Counted from the first letter of the stretch, positions 51,701 to 63,384 are shown. The stretch is DNA of 64,000 nucleotides from Phallusia mammillata (GCA_003260075.1 QLIY01000937.1:1-64000), one strand, 5' to 3'. Made by a program: numbers and translations. Notes: generated from the letters alone by a model not told the origin.

Positions 51701-53816
51701 ATAATTAGAAGCGCTTATTGTTCGTTAGCTACAACAGGAAAAGCTGAAATTGCACCGGAAGGAAATAGGCGTCAACACACAATGCAGACAATTAAAAAAA
51801 ACTTGTTTTTGTGCATAACAGTCCCTTTATGAGTATAACTTAGGTTTGGCTTTTTACCCATGCAACACTTATATTCTTGCAGGTTAATTGAAGAATTCAT
51901 GTTGCTTGCAAACATCTCTGTTGCCCACAAAATTTACAAACACCTGAAAGATCAGGCTTTTCTGCGTTGTCACCCCGAACCGAAGCAGGTAACTATCAAT
52001 AAAATCCCACAATAGTTTTTATGGCTTCTAATTGTAGCTCAAAATTTAATTAAAAAGGGTGATTAAATAACGCTTTAACCAGAAGCACAGTTTGTTGGGT
52101 AACAATTCGCTCTATATGGATGTTTTTAAAACACCCATGTTAAGATAAAATGTAGTATACATCTAGATTTTAATACTTTGGTGTGAGACAAAGTACTTGT
52201 GAGGACTTACTAAGGGTATATCTCACTTAAATTGTGTTGAAATTACGGCCTGCGCTTTTAACACATCAAGTTGTCTTTATAATGTTTTTCGCCTTCTAGT
52301 TTAAACTGAACTCTGCCTAGCAAATTTTAATTTGTGTGCCTGACCACTTTACAGAATATGATGGAAGATGTTGTGTCGCATTGCAATGAAATCGGTTTCC
52401 AAATCGATGCCTCATCATCACAAAGCCTTGCAGTAAGTTTCGCTGTTGCAGTAAACACCAAAAAATATACAACGCCGAACAGTAAAAAACACGTCAACAC
52501 CTTGAAGGTTGCCAAAAAGACTTTTTTGGGCCCTTCTCATGTTAAATAAGGCTTCGTGCGTTCAGTCATAGCTCACGCCTTTAGGTTTTACAAGCTTAGT
52601 ATCTAAATTTTTAATAATGGGGCCACGAACTATAAAAGTCGGGTGCTACCATACACCATATGATGTAACATTAACCAGCTGTTTGACAGTGACTGTAAAA
52701 TCCTTTTTACATGAAATTAATCCATTTCTTCCTAGCGCTCCTTGAACATAGCTGCTGGAGAGGATGAGTTGGCGGATTGCCGAAAGCAGGCCCTTTTCAT
52801 GCTTGCTATAAAACCACAGCAGGTAAATGTTTAGAGTGCTTTGGCTGAGAAGCAAGTTTGACCACGTGACGTTTACCCAACATGATCACGTGATACTGGG
52901 CACTTGACACCAACTTTTTGATTTGTTGCAGCTAGCTCAGTACTTCTGCGCTGGTGCCGTTGAAGACGAGGAGCTGTACAGACATTACGCGTTGAACGTG
53001 CCACTTTATACACATTTCACATCTCCTATACGTCGCTATGCGGATGTCATCGTCCATCGGCAGCTTGCTTACGTTTTAGGTACGTTATTTTTAAAAGCGC
53101 AGCCATTTTCCTTTTGGTTGGTTGAGGCTTAGGGACGTTTTATAGTAGCAAAACGAAATAATCTAGAATAGCCAAATCGAGTGCGAGTCTTTTACAATAT
53201 TTGCAAAAAACTAAGAGGCCAATATCTGTGGGTGACTAATACTTTCCCTCACCATAGACTGTAAAATGAAAACAAGGCATTTCAAGTCTCAACCTACTGA
53301 CTTACATTAGTAAGGATTTACGGAGGTAGCCAACAATGAAACAGATTAAGACAAAGATATCCATTGTGTCCGTTTCTTAATGTAGCAATTTGGAATCGTA
53401 CATGTAGAGTAAGGTTTGGACTTCATAGAGGTGTTTTTTGCGTGGTCTCCCAAGCATTTCCATATGGTAAGGCACAGGCTAGAAAAATCTAAAAAAATAT
53501 CGATATATGTATGCCGTGATTGCTGGTCTACATCGACGCTTCAGGGCTGGCCCCAGTATGAATTTGTTCATATTTTGCCAGTTAATTTATGTTTTTGTGT
53601 TTCTTGCAGGAGACAAATCTGAATCGAATTTAATGGAAACCGACGCATCCGTTCTTCATAAACAGGCACAACTTTGCAACGATAAAAAGATGAACTCAAA
53701 GTCAGCCCAGGAACAAAGCATCAATCTCTTCTTTACTTTAATGGTCAATGTGAGTATTAAGGCATATTTTATTTTACTCAAGTGTATGTTTTGTTCAAAA
53801 GGCTTCCATATAGTAA

Positions 53817-53884
<68 letters not shown>

Positions 53885-56708
53885 GGTTGGCACGCGAGGT
53901 GGTTTTTCATGGCACGCCAACCGATTTGCTTTCTTATATTAAAGTAACAATTTACCCTATTACACTGCTTGTTATAGTTTTTATCGTATCATTGTTATAA
54001 AATTCAGCCTTACATGCACAAAACGCTCTGTTTTCTCTTTATTATTGATATCTGCTGCCACGAACCACTATTATTTAGAAAAACTTTGGCACGCGAGGTC
54101 ATTAACACCTGGAAATAACAAGTAAATTGGCACGCGTCGCCTAAAAGGTTGCCGAACCCTATACTACGCCATACCAAATCAGAAGGCGTCATACCGAATC
54201 AGTAGGTCGATAAGCATGACCATATGGCAAGGCGTAGGTTAAAAAATAGCCTGTGGTGGGATTCGAACCCACGACTGGAGCTTTTATATTGAAATTAAAA
54301 TCTATCAAGTAGAGTAGTAGTACCAGGTGCTTAGACCACCAGGCCAACATGCTCCACGTCTCTGATATGTTCAACTAGGCTATTTAACTATGAGAGTGAC
54401 CTGTATAGCGGCTTTATGACCTCAGAGTTAGTGCCTTTGTCAGCTAAAAAAATTATTCAAATGTTCGAAGTGCGCCAAATAATTTTTGTTTTTTCTAAAA
54501 TGCGCCTTAAAAGAAAAAAGTTTGGGAACCACTGGATTAACCCGTCGAAGGTTGAATCACAACTACCGTTCCCTGCCTAGTATGCTGCACCTGTAATGTT
54601 CTAATGTTCCCTTATCAACTCTAAACAACAACTAGTTCGGCTTTTGTCAGGAGTCTTTTTTGGTTAAACTTCGTATTTGTTAACTGAGCATTTTTAGTGT
54701 AGGCCTATATTTTTCAAATATATTTACCAAACGCTTCCTTGTTTTTAGAATTTCGGTCCTCTGGAATGTCGCGGTATGGTTATGTACGTTTACGATCACA
54801 GTTTTGACGTCATCTCTATCGAATATGGAGTTGTGAAGCGCGTATACCTAGAGGTAGGTTACCTATAACATTCTCATTATGATGTCTTGCAAATTTAGCA
54901 ATTCAGATTTCGTTTTTCGAAGCGTTTGTTCACAAACTATTCATTTTGTTCCCAACCGGCAAATATACAGTAATGTACACCATCTTCAAACGTTTGGACC
55001 TTCCATACGGGGAGTACTAAAGGGTAGATATGAAATATGCCTGGCAACAACGCTATTTTTATTTCTTCACAAACTTGTTGCATACTTCAACAGTCATTTA
55101 TGTATTTGTGAGGGGATTATTATAGTGTGGCTGTCCATTTTAAAACTCGTCATTTGTTTTTTCTCACATGCCCGTGGAGAAATTACTCTAAAATCATTCT
55201 TTTCTCTAACGTTGCCTTACCAACATGTCGCACAAAAACAGCAAAACTCTATATTGAAAAAAATCAATAGTGTATTGTAAGTTGTATGTGAAAACTGTGT
55301 ATGTATGTTTTTCACCAGGAGCTTCCATTGCTTTCATTTAAAACTGATGAAACAAAGCGAACGGGAAAAGATTTGCAAGTAAACGTAAGTGAAAGTAAAT
55401 GTTCGCATTTATCCGTCCTTGACTCGTGTGTTTTTATGAACTTCGTTCCTGGTTATGACCATCATATAATCAACAATTTCCTAAATATAAAAAGTTTAAC
55501 CAAGAAATACCTTGTGACATAGCTAAAGGTTAACAAATTAAAGAAGTTAGAAACCTATAAAATATATTTAGTATCTTGCGAAACAAACTTTAAATTTTTC
55601 TCGGTTTACGTTGTTGCCTAACACACTATTCATTTAATCAGAAAATATTATTTTTCAGGTTTTGAAGCTAAAATGGCCGACAGGCGATTTGGAAGGAAGA
55701 AATAAAGTTGGGTGAGTTAAACAAATAATATAGATTCCAAACCGCCGTGATTGTGTCGCTGCTGTGCTTCATTCGTTTACCATACCTTATAGGCAGGGTT
55801 GCCATATAATACAGTTCTTATTTCTAAGATTTGTCCTTATTTTGAACGGTAGCGTCTTGGTAAAATTTATTGTCCTTATTTCTAAGAAAGGTCCTTGTTG
55901 TTTGACCTGAGTCGTTACTTTGTCTTATTTTTAACAATTACAAGGAACAAACTTAGCGAAATGACAGTCAAATCTATGCTAGGCTATAGGAAAATAAATG
56001 TAGATCTGAGATGTCGTAAGATGCACGAAACCTTTTTAAACGGACAAGGAGTTGCTGGAACAGATTGTTTCTGGCAAATATTTGATATCTCATGGCTTGT
56101 ACCAATGCAAAAAAATGTTTTTCGAAATGTTTGTTTCGTATGAAAATTTATTTTTTTGGTCCTCCTTATTTTGGCGTCCTTGTCGATGGCAACCCTGCTT
56201 ATAGGCTGATCTAATTTAGATTGCATTTACGCATACATTAATACGGTATTTACCAGCAAACAACCGCCAAATTACGAGCAATGTGGAGAAGGCGTAGAAC
56301 AAACAATCGACGTATTTGATATTGTTGACCTGGTTCTTTTCAAATCCAGCCCGCATTCCGTTAGAAAGTTTTCGGTAAGTTACTGTTTTTTGATTTGTAA
56401 CTTAAGATCTGTATGGAGCAGTGACATGAAAACAACCGAAAGAATTTCATTTGTCCATTTAAAAAAGCTCACATGATCAGATATGATGCCCCAAAGGTTA
56501 ACATCATGAAATGCAAAAATGATCATGAACCACTTGCATGAGTTGGTTTCAAAAATACTTATTTGCTGTTGATTGTGTGTCTTTTTTATTAGTTTTATTA
56601 TATCGTGTATAATACGGAATGACACTTTTGTTCTAGGTGTCAATTAAAAGACCGGATGAAAATGCTGTCACAGAACAATCAACTACTGCACGAAACTCTA
56701 TGTTTTAA
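44378..56708 (+). CDS. DIS3L2: DIS3-like exonuclease 2 with an RRM-like N-terminus
   Basis: Exons: 44378-44457, 44591-44759, 45086-45190, 45333-45491, 45824-45922, 46539-46641, 47296-47381 (start uncertain), 47959-48113, 48271-48415, 49120-49228, 49661-49881, 50348-50548, 51218-51354, 51883-51988, 52355-52432, 52736-52822, 52932-53079, 53610-53749, 54749-54853, 55319-55384, 55659-55711, 56257-56374, 56637-56708; about 913 aa. This is a cytoplasmic 3'-5' RNase II/R family exonuclease that degrades uridylated RNA without the exosome. Cold-shock domains start with [20 protein letters not shown]. The RNB active site [12 protein letters not shown] carries Asp385, Asp391, Asp393 and Asp394. [20 protein letters not shown] marks the RNB end, and an S1-like domain follows. 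There is no PIN domain, as expected for DIS3L2. Residues about 46-102 look like an RRM. Exon 7 is present twice and exon 18 recurs at 63722. Confidence 0.95.
46681..47279. repeat. Duplicate segment before DIS3L2 exon 7
   Basis: 46681-46869 recurs at 47124-47279 with SNPs. The breaks are C47113-47123 and C47285-47295. The true acceptor of exon 7 is hidden by these joins. Confidence 0.85.
47449..47589 (+). repeat. Second allelic copy of DIS3L2 exon 7 and following intron
   Basis: It repeats 47296-47438 after C47439-47448. The exon parts differ at three bases, one changing NHSRLASG to NHLRLASG. Both copies keep the frame and the donor. Confidence 0.85.
48742..48769. other. 28-base pure C tract
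   Basis: It lies in a DIS3L2 intron. On its right is a repeat-like fragment with AGCCGGTTTGCACTGGTT and GAACCGGC motifs. Confidence 0.9.
50535..50670. repeat. Duplicate of the DIS3L2 exon 12 end around a 10-base C tract
   Basis: 50535-50613 is repeated from 50624 for about 45 bases. C50614-50623 separates the copies. Confidence 0.85.
50914..51080. mobile_element. pogo/Tigger-like MITE, about 167 bp
   Basis: The ends are CAGTAAACCTCGGTTAATCC and TCCGGTTTAACCGAGG, and TA dinucleotides flank it at 50912-50913 and 51081-51082. The terminal sequence resembles Tc1/mariner-pogo MITEs. No transposase is encoded. Confidence 0.75.
53500..53570 (+). mobile_element. SINE core fragment
   Basis: GTGATTGCTGGTCTACATCG and CTTCAGGGCTGGCCCCAGTA match the SINE-like element at 13020-13270. 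Confidence 0.65.
53818..53882. other. 65-base pure C tract
   Basis: It follows DIS3L2 exon 18 after about 70 bases and abuts transposon sequence. The second copy of this locus (63862-63965) has no tract and no transposon here. Confidence 0.9.
53883..54160. mobile_element. hAT-like insertion present in one DIS3L2 copy only
   Basis: The sequence is rich in GGCACGCG and ends GGTTGCCGAACCCT. Its left end is lost in the C tract. The copy near the window end reads straight across this position, so the insertion is polymorphic between the copies. Confidence 0.7.
54240..54360 (-). mobile_element. tRNA-like SINE with a split head
   Basis: The minus strand gives TGGCCTGGTGGTCTAAGCAC, then an AT-rich insert, then GGGTTCGAATCCCACC and CAGGCTATTTTTTAACC. 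The A- and B-box elements are tRNA-like, but the insert is too long for the usual fold. The 3' half matches the element at 13236-13251. Another hAT right end, GGGAACCACTG, lies at about 54524-54534. Confidence 0.6.
55794..56197. mobile_element. hAT-like element, 404 bp, with perfect 8-bp target duplication
   Basis: The ends are CAGGGTTGCCATA and GATGGCAACCCTG. CTTATAGG flanks it at 55786-55793 and 56198-56205. A terminal fragment of a related element (CAGGGTTGCCAGG) starts at about 59602. Confidence 0.92.
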
Positions 56709-57366
56709 CAAAAAATGTGTTTTATTTTCGTTGCTTTTATTCCAATCATTTCCATTTTTGTGTTGCGCAGTCTTTCAAGGATTTTAGCACAGGTTGCCTA
56801 TAGCTTTATTAGCTACTGATAGTTTGTATAAATTTTGCCTTACTGGAACCCAAAAAATAGCAATTTAAGGTTGTTAAGTTATTTTGCTGTGCATTTTTCC
56901 CAATGGTGCTTGCTCGAAATAAACTGCTTGGCATCTACTTTACGAACAAACCCATGTATAAGCGTTTGAATTTTGCGTTACGCTGAAGCGGTGGTATTGT
57001 GGAAACGAGACATTGGCATTCCAGTGAGTTTGATTGACGTGTCCGAAATCCACGTGACAATTAAGGCAGCCCTGACAACGTGTGTAATGAGATAAGTCAG
57101 AACAGTGTCGTAATGGATAAGGAAATGTATTCTAAATTTGATTTGTGTCATAATAATATTTTTTCATACAAACCTGTTTAGAAAACGTGTTTGTATTTTG
57201 TGATAGTCAGTGTTTTGGCCAGTCTCTCAATATTATGCAGTGACAGGTTATTGGAGAAACTATTAATGCTTTAGGTCCTAAAGTTTAGGAGCGCCGTGGA
57301 ATAAACCAGTCTAAGTACATTGTGTGTTGACAGGCATCCATCTGGATGTATTTGCAAATGTAGTAA
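56709..57366 (+). other. DIS3L2 3' UTR and GPCR upstream region
   Basis: An AATAAA at 56918-56923 could end DIS3L2. The remaining 440 bases before the receptor ATG show nothing I recognise. Confidence 0.5.
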
Positions 57367-58692
57367 ATGGATTGGAAAACTTTGTGTTTTGTAAACGACA
57401 CCTACGATTCCCCCCTAAACGACACAAATGGTTGTGAGAATGAAAAAGTGCAAGATTCGGAAACTTTTTTCGTCTCTTTATTCAATGTGATATTAGTTTG
57501 GATAATGGCCAGTGGGTCCATTGTGGGAAATGCCATGGTCATTTATCATGGCGTTCGGACTTTAAAATCCGGTTCCGGCTCAAGATCGAAGGTGGAAAAA
57601 ATCCACAACTTGCTTATACTGAATCTGAGCTTCGCAGACCTTTTGATGGGCTTCTATTTACTTGCGTTAGGAGTGGTGCTGTGTTGTGCCAGGTCTTCTC
57701 AAATTTCCCATTACATGCTGAAATTCAGCCTGACTACTAGTTGCACAACGATTGCTATCATTAACTTTGTCTCCAGTCAGGTGTCAGTAACTAACCTGAC
57801 CATCATAACAACATGTCGACTCTACAGCGTACTGCGACCGTACAAAAACATTTCCGTACGTGTGATTGTGTGTGCTATTTGCATGGCATGGATTATATGG
57901 CCGATTGTCTCGGTTCTGCCTGCCTTGGAAGCATATGATGAAGTTGTTTGGACAAAGAACGATGGCCATTATACGCTACCGTTAGCTCCAATTGACAAAG
58001 TGTTAGATATTTTGGATTGTAAGTTAAACCACAGCTGCATAAACACGACAGATTCACGCACTTTGATTGTTAAATTGTTGGACTCCGGCGTTATTAAAAA
58101 TGAGGAGTACGCTTTTACATCTGCTGGATACTACAACATTGTTCCTGTGTGCACAATGTGTGTCTTAATGGAAGACCTCAATGACCCTGGCGCACTGTTT
58201 ACTTTTACCATCTTAAGTTTTAACTGTTTCGCATTTTTCTACATGTTGGTAGCGTACTGGTTTATATGCCACAACGTAACGCCCAATACGAACTGTAGTT
58301 GTTCTGCGGGTGTTTGTGGAAATTTTCGGATATGTCTGTGTAGATCGGAGCAGGAGTCCAGACGCGAAGCCGAGGATCGTCGGATGCATCGTCGCATCTT
58401 CTTCATCGTTTGCACCGACTTTCTATGCTGGATTCCTGTTTCGGTGATTAGTGTTGTTTTCTTATCAGGCGGGTTTTGCGAATCTTTGGACTCCTGGAAA
58501 CCTTTTTTGTCGAGGGCTACAGTGATCCTTTTGCCGCTTAACAGTGTCATTAACCCGTTCCTGTACTCCACTGTGATATTGAGAAAATGTAGTGAAGGAC
58601 AAGAAAATATCCGACAGGCGTCTTTTGTTGAAACTAACCAAAGAGACACAAACAATCAGAGAGAGACCGAAAGAACTAGTTTTGTCTTGTAA
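57367..58692 (+). CDS. Rhodopsin-family GPCR, LGR/relaxin-receptor-like 7TM, without leucine-rich repeats
   Basis: Intronless, 441 aa. The extracellular N-terminus is short, with two Asn-Asp-Thr glycosylation sites and no LRR or LDLa module. TM1 has GNAMVIYHG; TM2 has LILNLSFADLLMGFYLLALG, typical of the LGR/RXFP group; TM3 ends TIITTCRLYSVLRPY, so the usual (D/E)RY is CRL. ECL2 holds GYYNIVPVCTMCVLM with the conserved Cys. TM6 is FIVCTDFLCWIPVSVISVVF and TM7 is LLPLNSVINPFLYSTVILRK, both close to LGR-type motifs. The tail is short and Ser/Thr-containing. The ligand is unknown; the missing ectodomain makes a large glycoprotein hormone ligand unlikely. Partial copies follow downstream. The long antisense frame opposite TM5-TM7 is a shadow. 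Confidence 0.9.
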   Translation: MDWKTLCFVNDTYDSPLNDTNGCENEKVQDSETFFVSLFNVILVWIMASGSIVGNAMVIYHGVRTLKSGSGSRSKVEKIHNLLILNLSFADLLMGFYLLALGVVLCCARSSQISHYMLKFSLTTSCTTIAIINFVSSQVSVTNLTIITTCRLYSVLRPYKNISVRVIVCAICMAWIIWPIVSVLPALEAYDEVVWTKNDGHYTLPLAPIDKVLDILDCKLNHSCINTTDSRTLIVKLLDSGVIKNEEYAFTSAGYYNIVPVCTMCVLMEDLNDPGALFTFTILSFNCFAFFYMLVAYWFICHNVTPNTNCSCSAGVCGNFRICLCRSEQESRREAEDRRMHRRIFFIVCTDFLCWIPVSVISVVFLSGGFCESLDSWKPFLSRATVILLPLNSVINPFLYSTVILRKCSEGQENIRQASFVETNQRDTNNQRETERTSFVL

Positions 58693-59330
58693 ATTTATCT
58701 TGTTACAAAGGAATCCACGAAGCAAATTCTACGTTGAATCAATGTCCTGTTATTTGATAAATGATCTTTTATATTGTGTAACAGCGCAATACATTTTTGT
58801 ATGCTGAAGATACAAACGCTATACGAGTCTACATCTTATATTGATGTAAGTTATTTTGCAACTTTCTTATCCAAAAATGCCAAAAATAAAAAAGTCATGA
58901 TCAATTGCTATTTCAATTTGCAACGTTTTATTGTTTTAATTTTTACTTTTGAATCCTGACTTTTTTAATAACTCCGTTTTATTGCGTTTCTACGGTGTTT
59001 GCTTTCTGAAACAGTGTTAATAGTAGTTTAACGGTTGCTACATTTACCATACACAACTATGTTTAGATGACTGTTTATCAACTTAAGCAAATAGTTGTCA
59101 AACATTTTTTCAATAAAAGCTGTCGCGACGCACTTGTAAATCTCTCGCGGCCCACAATTTTAAAAATGTAACATCCCGTGAATGCGCCCTGGTTATAGCG
59201 CGGAACGTCACACGACAAGAGAGTTAAAACGCGATTCCTAAAGGCCTCCAATAAGCAGTCCACACATATATAGGTGTTTTGCTGATCTTATTAGACGAAT
59301 TCTTTGAATGCAGGGCAAAAGGATTGTAGG
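58591..59330 (+). repeat. GPCR 3' end and flank, repeated at 61366-62093
   Basis: About 730 bases, from the receptor tail through the 3' flank, reappear almost unchanged after the G tract at 61356-61365. The low divergence points to allelic contigs or a very recent duplication. Confidence 0.85.
58885..58890 (+). promoter_or_regulatory. Candidate poly(A) signal of the GPCR gene
   Basis: AATAAA about 190 bases after the stop; the same hexamer is present in the downstream copy. Confidence 0.4.
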
Positions 59331-59759
59331 AGACGATGGAAAATGACAGGTTTCTGCATAAAACATGACATTACCACACTGCGCTTTAAATGCAACTTAA
59401 GCACCTTGTCGTAACCCAACTGCATGTACAGTACAACTATTACAAACCGAAATGACATTTTAAGTCTTTGCAGTTAAGTTAGCATTCATTATAGTAATTT
59501 GGAGTCAATAAACACATATGTACAAAGTGACTCACCATAAATCGTCAACACGACAATAAATAGCTTTTCTAATTCGACTGACGAAGCACCGTGTTCCACG
59601 CAGGGTTGCCAGGTACTGTCGGCTGGATTCGGACGGCATTTGTCTGAAAATCGGACATTTTAGGACAAAAAATAAGAGCGTATAATTGCTAACAAGGTAT
59701 CAATATCGAGGTGCCAACTGCCAGTTTTTGTTCGTTTATACATTCGCTACACTCATAAG
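59331..59759. other. Intergenic sequence between GPCR copies
   Basis: It contains a truncated hAT-like end (CAGGGTTGCCAGG at about 59602). An N at 59762 marks a join directly before the next receptor fragment. No gene is seen. Confidence 0.5.
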
Positions 59760-59762
59760 CGN

Positions 59763-59912
59763 ATCGTCGAATGCATCGTCGTATCTTCTTTATCGTTTGC
59801 ACCGACTTCCTATGCTGGGTTCCAATTTCGGTGTTTAGTGTTGTTTTCCTATCCGGCGGGTTTCACGAATCTTTACACGACTGGGAACCCGTTTTATCGA
59901 GGGTTACAATGA
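59763..59912 (+). pseudogene. Diverged GPCR fragment (TM6 to ECL3)
   Basis: The frame reads RMHRRIFFIVCTDFLCWVPI, then SVFSVVFLSGGFHESLHDWE. It differs from the full-length receptor at several residues (WVPISVF for WIPVSVI, HESLHDWEPVL for CESLDSWKPFL). It starts at an N and ends in a G tract, so it is either a fragment of a real paralogue or a pseudogene. The divergence is larger than between the other copies. Confidence 0.75.
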
Positions 59913-59922
59913 GGGGGGGGGG

Positions 59923-60543
59923 AAATTGTTGGACTCCGGCGTTATTAAAAATGAGGAGTACGCTTTTACATCTGCTGGGTACTACAACATTGTTCCTGTA
60001 TGCACAATGTGTGTCTTAATGGAAGACCTCAATGACCCTGGCGCACTGTTTACTTTTACCATCATAAGTTTTAACTGTTCCGCATTTTTCTACATGTTGG
60101 TGGCGTATTGGTTTATATGCCGCAACATAACGCCCAATACGAACTGTAGTTGTTCTGCGGGTGTTTGTGGAAATTTTCGGATATGTCTGTGTAGATCGGA
60201 ACAGGAGTCCAGACGCGAAGCCGAGGATCGTCGGATGCATCGTCGCATCTTCTTCATCGTTTGCACCGACTTTCTATGCTGGATTCCTGTTTCGGTGATT
60301 AGTGTTGTTTTCTTATCAGGCGGGTTTTGCGAATCTTTGGACTCCTGGAAACCTTTTTTGTCGAGGGCTACAATGATCCTTTTGCCGCTTAACAGTGTCA
60401 TTAACCCGTTCCTGTACTCCACTGTGATATTGAGAAAATGTTGCGGAGGACGGGAAAATTTCCGACAAGCGTCTTTTGTTGAAACTAACCAAGGGGATAC
60501 AAACAATCACAAAGAGACCGAAAGAACCAGTTTTGTGTTGTAA
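59923..60543 (+). pseudogene. Partial GPCR copy (ECL2 to C-terminus)
   Basis: An open frame from LLDSGVIKNEEYAF to the same C-terminal TERTSFVL and stop as the receptor at 57367. About a dozen substitutions are spread over some 205 residues (for example CHNVT to CRNIT, and RKCSEGQ to RKCCGGR). The 5' two thirds are missing at the G tract 59913-59922, so the gene may be intact in the animal. It could be a tandem paralogue or a diverged allele; its 3' flank differs from that of the first receptor, which favours a paralogue. Confidence 0.75.
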
Positions 60544-61355
60544 ATTTATCAGTTTTAACCCAGAAATCCACAGAAGCACATTTTTACGTTGAATGAATGT
60601 CTGATCTTTTATATTGTGTAACAGCGCAATACATTTTTGTACTCTAAAGGCAAAAACGCAATACGAGTATATATCTTATGTAGGCGTTGTACGTGACAAT
60701 ATTGTTAGAACATCCAACCACAACATTAAAGACATTATGAAACCCCCTCGCGATTGTCCAATTAAAACAATTTTACTGTCCAACAAATGAAAAAAAAATA
60801 AAAAAAATGGAAAGTTATGATCAAATTCATGTACTATTTCACTTTGGAAGGTTTTATTATTTCAATTTTTACTTTTGAATCCTGACTTTTTAATAACTCC
60901 GTTTTATTGCGTTGCTGCAGTGGTTTTAGTGATGGAGAGCGGTATTAATCGTAGTTTAATGGTCACTAGGTTTTGACCATATACAACTATGTTTTGATGA
61001 CTGTTTATCAACTTAAGCAATAGTTGTAAAACATTTCAAGCATGTCGCGCAACAACAAATTACAATTAATTGCGCGAAATAACTTTACAGGTCGACCACG
61101 CAAATGTGTTCAAATTAAAGCTGATTTGCAAATTCATTACAATGGACAAGGTTGCTTTTACAGACAATAACAAAACTAGGCGCTTTAAACATTGTCATGA
61201 ACATCAGCATTTTGTCATCAAGTTTCAATTTTCAGGAAGAACGCATGCACGCCAAAATAGCGAATATTTCGCGACGCACTTGTAAATCTCTCGCGGCCCA
61301 CTCTTGAAACCGGCACACAATTTAAAAATGTAACGTCCCGTGAACGCGCCACGGC
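60544..61355. other. 3' flank of the second GPCR copy
   Basis: AT-rich sequence that resembles the flank of the first copy only in patches (for example near 60600-60650 and 60840-61050). No further gene is seen. Confidence 0.5.
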
Positions 61356-61365
61356 GGGGGGGGGG

Positions 61366-62093
61366 AGTGAAGGACAAGAACATATCCGACAGGCGTCTTT
61401 TGTTGAAACTAACCAAAGAGACACAAACAATCAGAGAGAGACCGAAAGAACTAGTTTTGTCTTGTAAATTTATCTTGTTACAAAGGAATCCACGAAGCAA
61501 ATTCTACGTTGAATCAATGTCCTGTTATTTGATAAATGATCTTTTATATTGTGTAACAGCGCAATACATTTTTGTATGCTGAAGATACAAACGCTATACG
61601 AGTCTACATCTTATATTGATGTAAGTTATTTTGCAACTTTCTTATCCAAAAATGCCAAAAATAAAAAAGTCATGATCAATTGCTATTTCAATTTGCAACG
61701 TTTTATTGTTTTAATTTTTACTTTTGAATCCTGACTTTTTTAATAACTCCGTTTTATTGCGTTTCTACGGTGTTTGCTTTCTGAAACAGTGTTAATAGTA
61801 GTTTAACGGTTGCTACATTTTGGCCATACACAACTATGTTTAGATGACTGTTTATCAACTTAAGCAAATAGTTGTCAAACATTTTTTCAATAAAAGCTGT
61901 CGCGACGCACTTGTAAATCTCTCGCGGCCCACAATTTTATAAATGTAACGTCCCGTGAATGCGCCCTGGTTATAGCGCGGAACGTCACACGACAAGAGAG
62001 TTAAAACGCGATTCCTAAAGGCCTCCAACAAGCAGTCCACACATATATAGGTGTTTTGCTGATCTTATTAGACGAATTCTTTGAATGCAGGGC
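61366..62093 (+). repeat. Second copy of the GPCR tail and 3' flank
   Basis: A near-identical repeat of 58591-59330, starting inside the C-terminal tail of the receptor. Only the last 27 or so codons are present here. Confidence 0.85.
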
Positions 62094-63384
62094 TTATCTG
62101 TTGTAAATCAGTTTTGTCCACGTACTATATATTGGCCGATATTAGCTGTGAATACAACACAGCGCACCACGCAATGTGTCAATTACTATTTTCATCAACA
62201 AGTTTTGACTGTTTCAAACAACTTCAGAAAGTGACACGTTTCCCGTTTTTCGTTCTGAGATATCATAATTAGTTATTTTAATACGTGTTGTTCGGAGGGC
62301 TAGCGTTGACCACGGCAGAAACTTGATGTTGTAACCTCCAAAATATTTTCGCGCAATAAACGCTATAGCGTTTATATAATATAGGCCTACACTTTCGTGG
62401 TATATTCTACAGTCATTCAGTACACACCTTTAAAATTGCGCCCTAAAATAACCAGTCTTTTTTTAGTAATATAGCTTGATTTCAATGGAACTTACCATAA
62501 GTTTATGTAAAAAGTATTACAACTAAGTTCAATGGAACATAGGCGTATCATAAGTTTATGCGACTTTGTTTGCATTATATGCTGTGTTACATTGTCAGGC
62601 CAGCAAAATAAATGACAAGATTATGAAATTTGCAACATGTTGCTGTTGCGACAGAGGCCTATACAGATTTAGTTAAGTTCACCTTTGTGAAAAGCATTTT
62701 TTATTGCGTATCCATCTAAAAGGGCACTCTGATGGGTTAGGCACGACTGACTATGTGTGACCTTTAATTTACGAGGACAATCAGCCTTCAAATAAAAAAT
62801 AATGGTAAACTTAGTAACTTAATTGTATTTAACGTTACACCACAATGCATTCCAGTGATATGCTGGGTTGCTACCGTCCTTAGGATTTGTCATTATTCTG
62901 ATTGGCAACGTATGTTTCAACAAAGTTCAGTTTTTTTGTGCCAAAGATGTTCACCGATGGTTTCGAACCTTAATAAAATCACAAGCTCATATAATAGCAC
63001 CTGTAACTTGCTGGACTAATTTGTGACACTAATTTTCTGTGCAGCTTTAGTATTGGACACAAGTAAAAATGTGAAAAGTTGGCTCAAAAATAAAAATATT
63101 TCTAAAACAAATAGTTTGTTTTATTTTTTTAGTAGGAATATTACAATCTGTTCCCGGCCGTTCTTATTTCAATCTTTGGAACGGTGGCAACTGTGGGTAT
63201 TTGGTCTGCATTTTTCACAAACACTTCGGTTTACGTCAGTTGCATTCATTTTTGCCCAATATACTGTGATTTTGCAAGCAGTTAACAGGTGTAAGACTTT
63301 TTAATACCGGTATTACAAATGTAGCACGTTAAAGTAAACACTGTGAATGGTATCTTTAGGTTGTCATGGTTTGGCTAAGCTTGG
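62094..63384. other. Unique sequence without recognisable genes
   Basis: About 1.3 kb of AT-rich sequence. I see no splice-supported exon, RNA gene or transposon end pair. Confidence 0.5.

Larger units (their letters stand above)
59913..61365. repeat. Short G tracts, right block
   Basis: Tracts at 59913-59922 and 61356-61365, again G. Both join fragments of the GPCR region. Confidence 0.9.

Noticed and set aside
54246-54358. Intron-containing tRNA gene on the minus strand
   Set aside because: The insert is long and AT-rich, and I could not pair a convincing acceptor stem. A tRNA search program would decide; I list it as SINE-like.
58239-58655. 138-codon antisense frame opposite the GPCR (and its copy at 60090-60506)
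   Set aside because: Shadow of the conserved receptor coding sequence. It is preserved in the copy only because the sense strand is.
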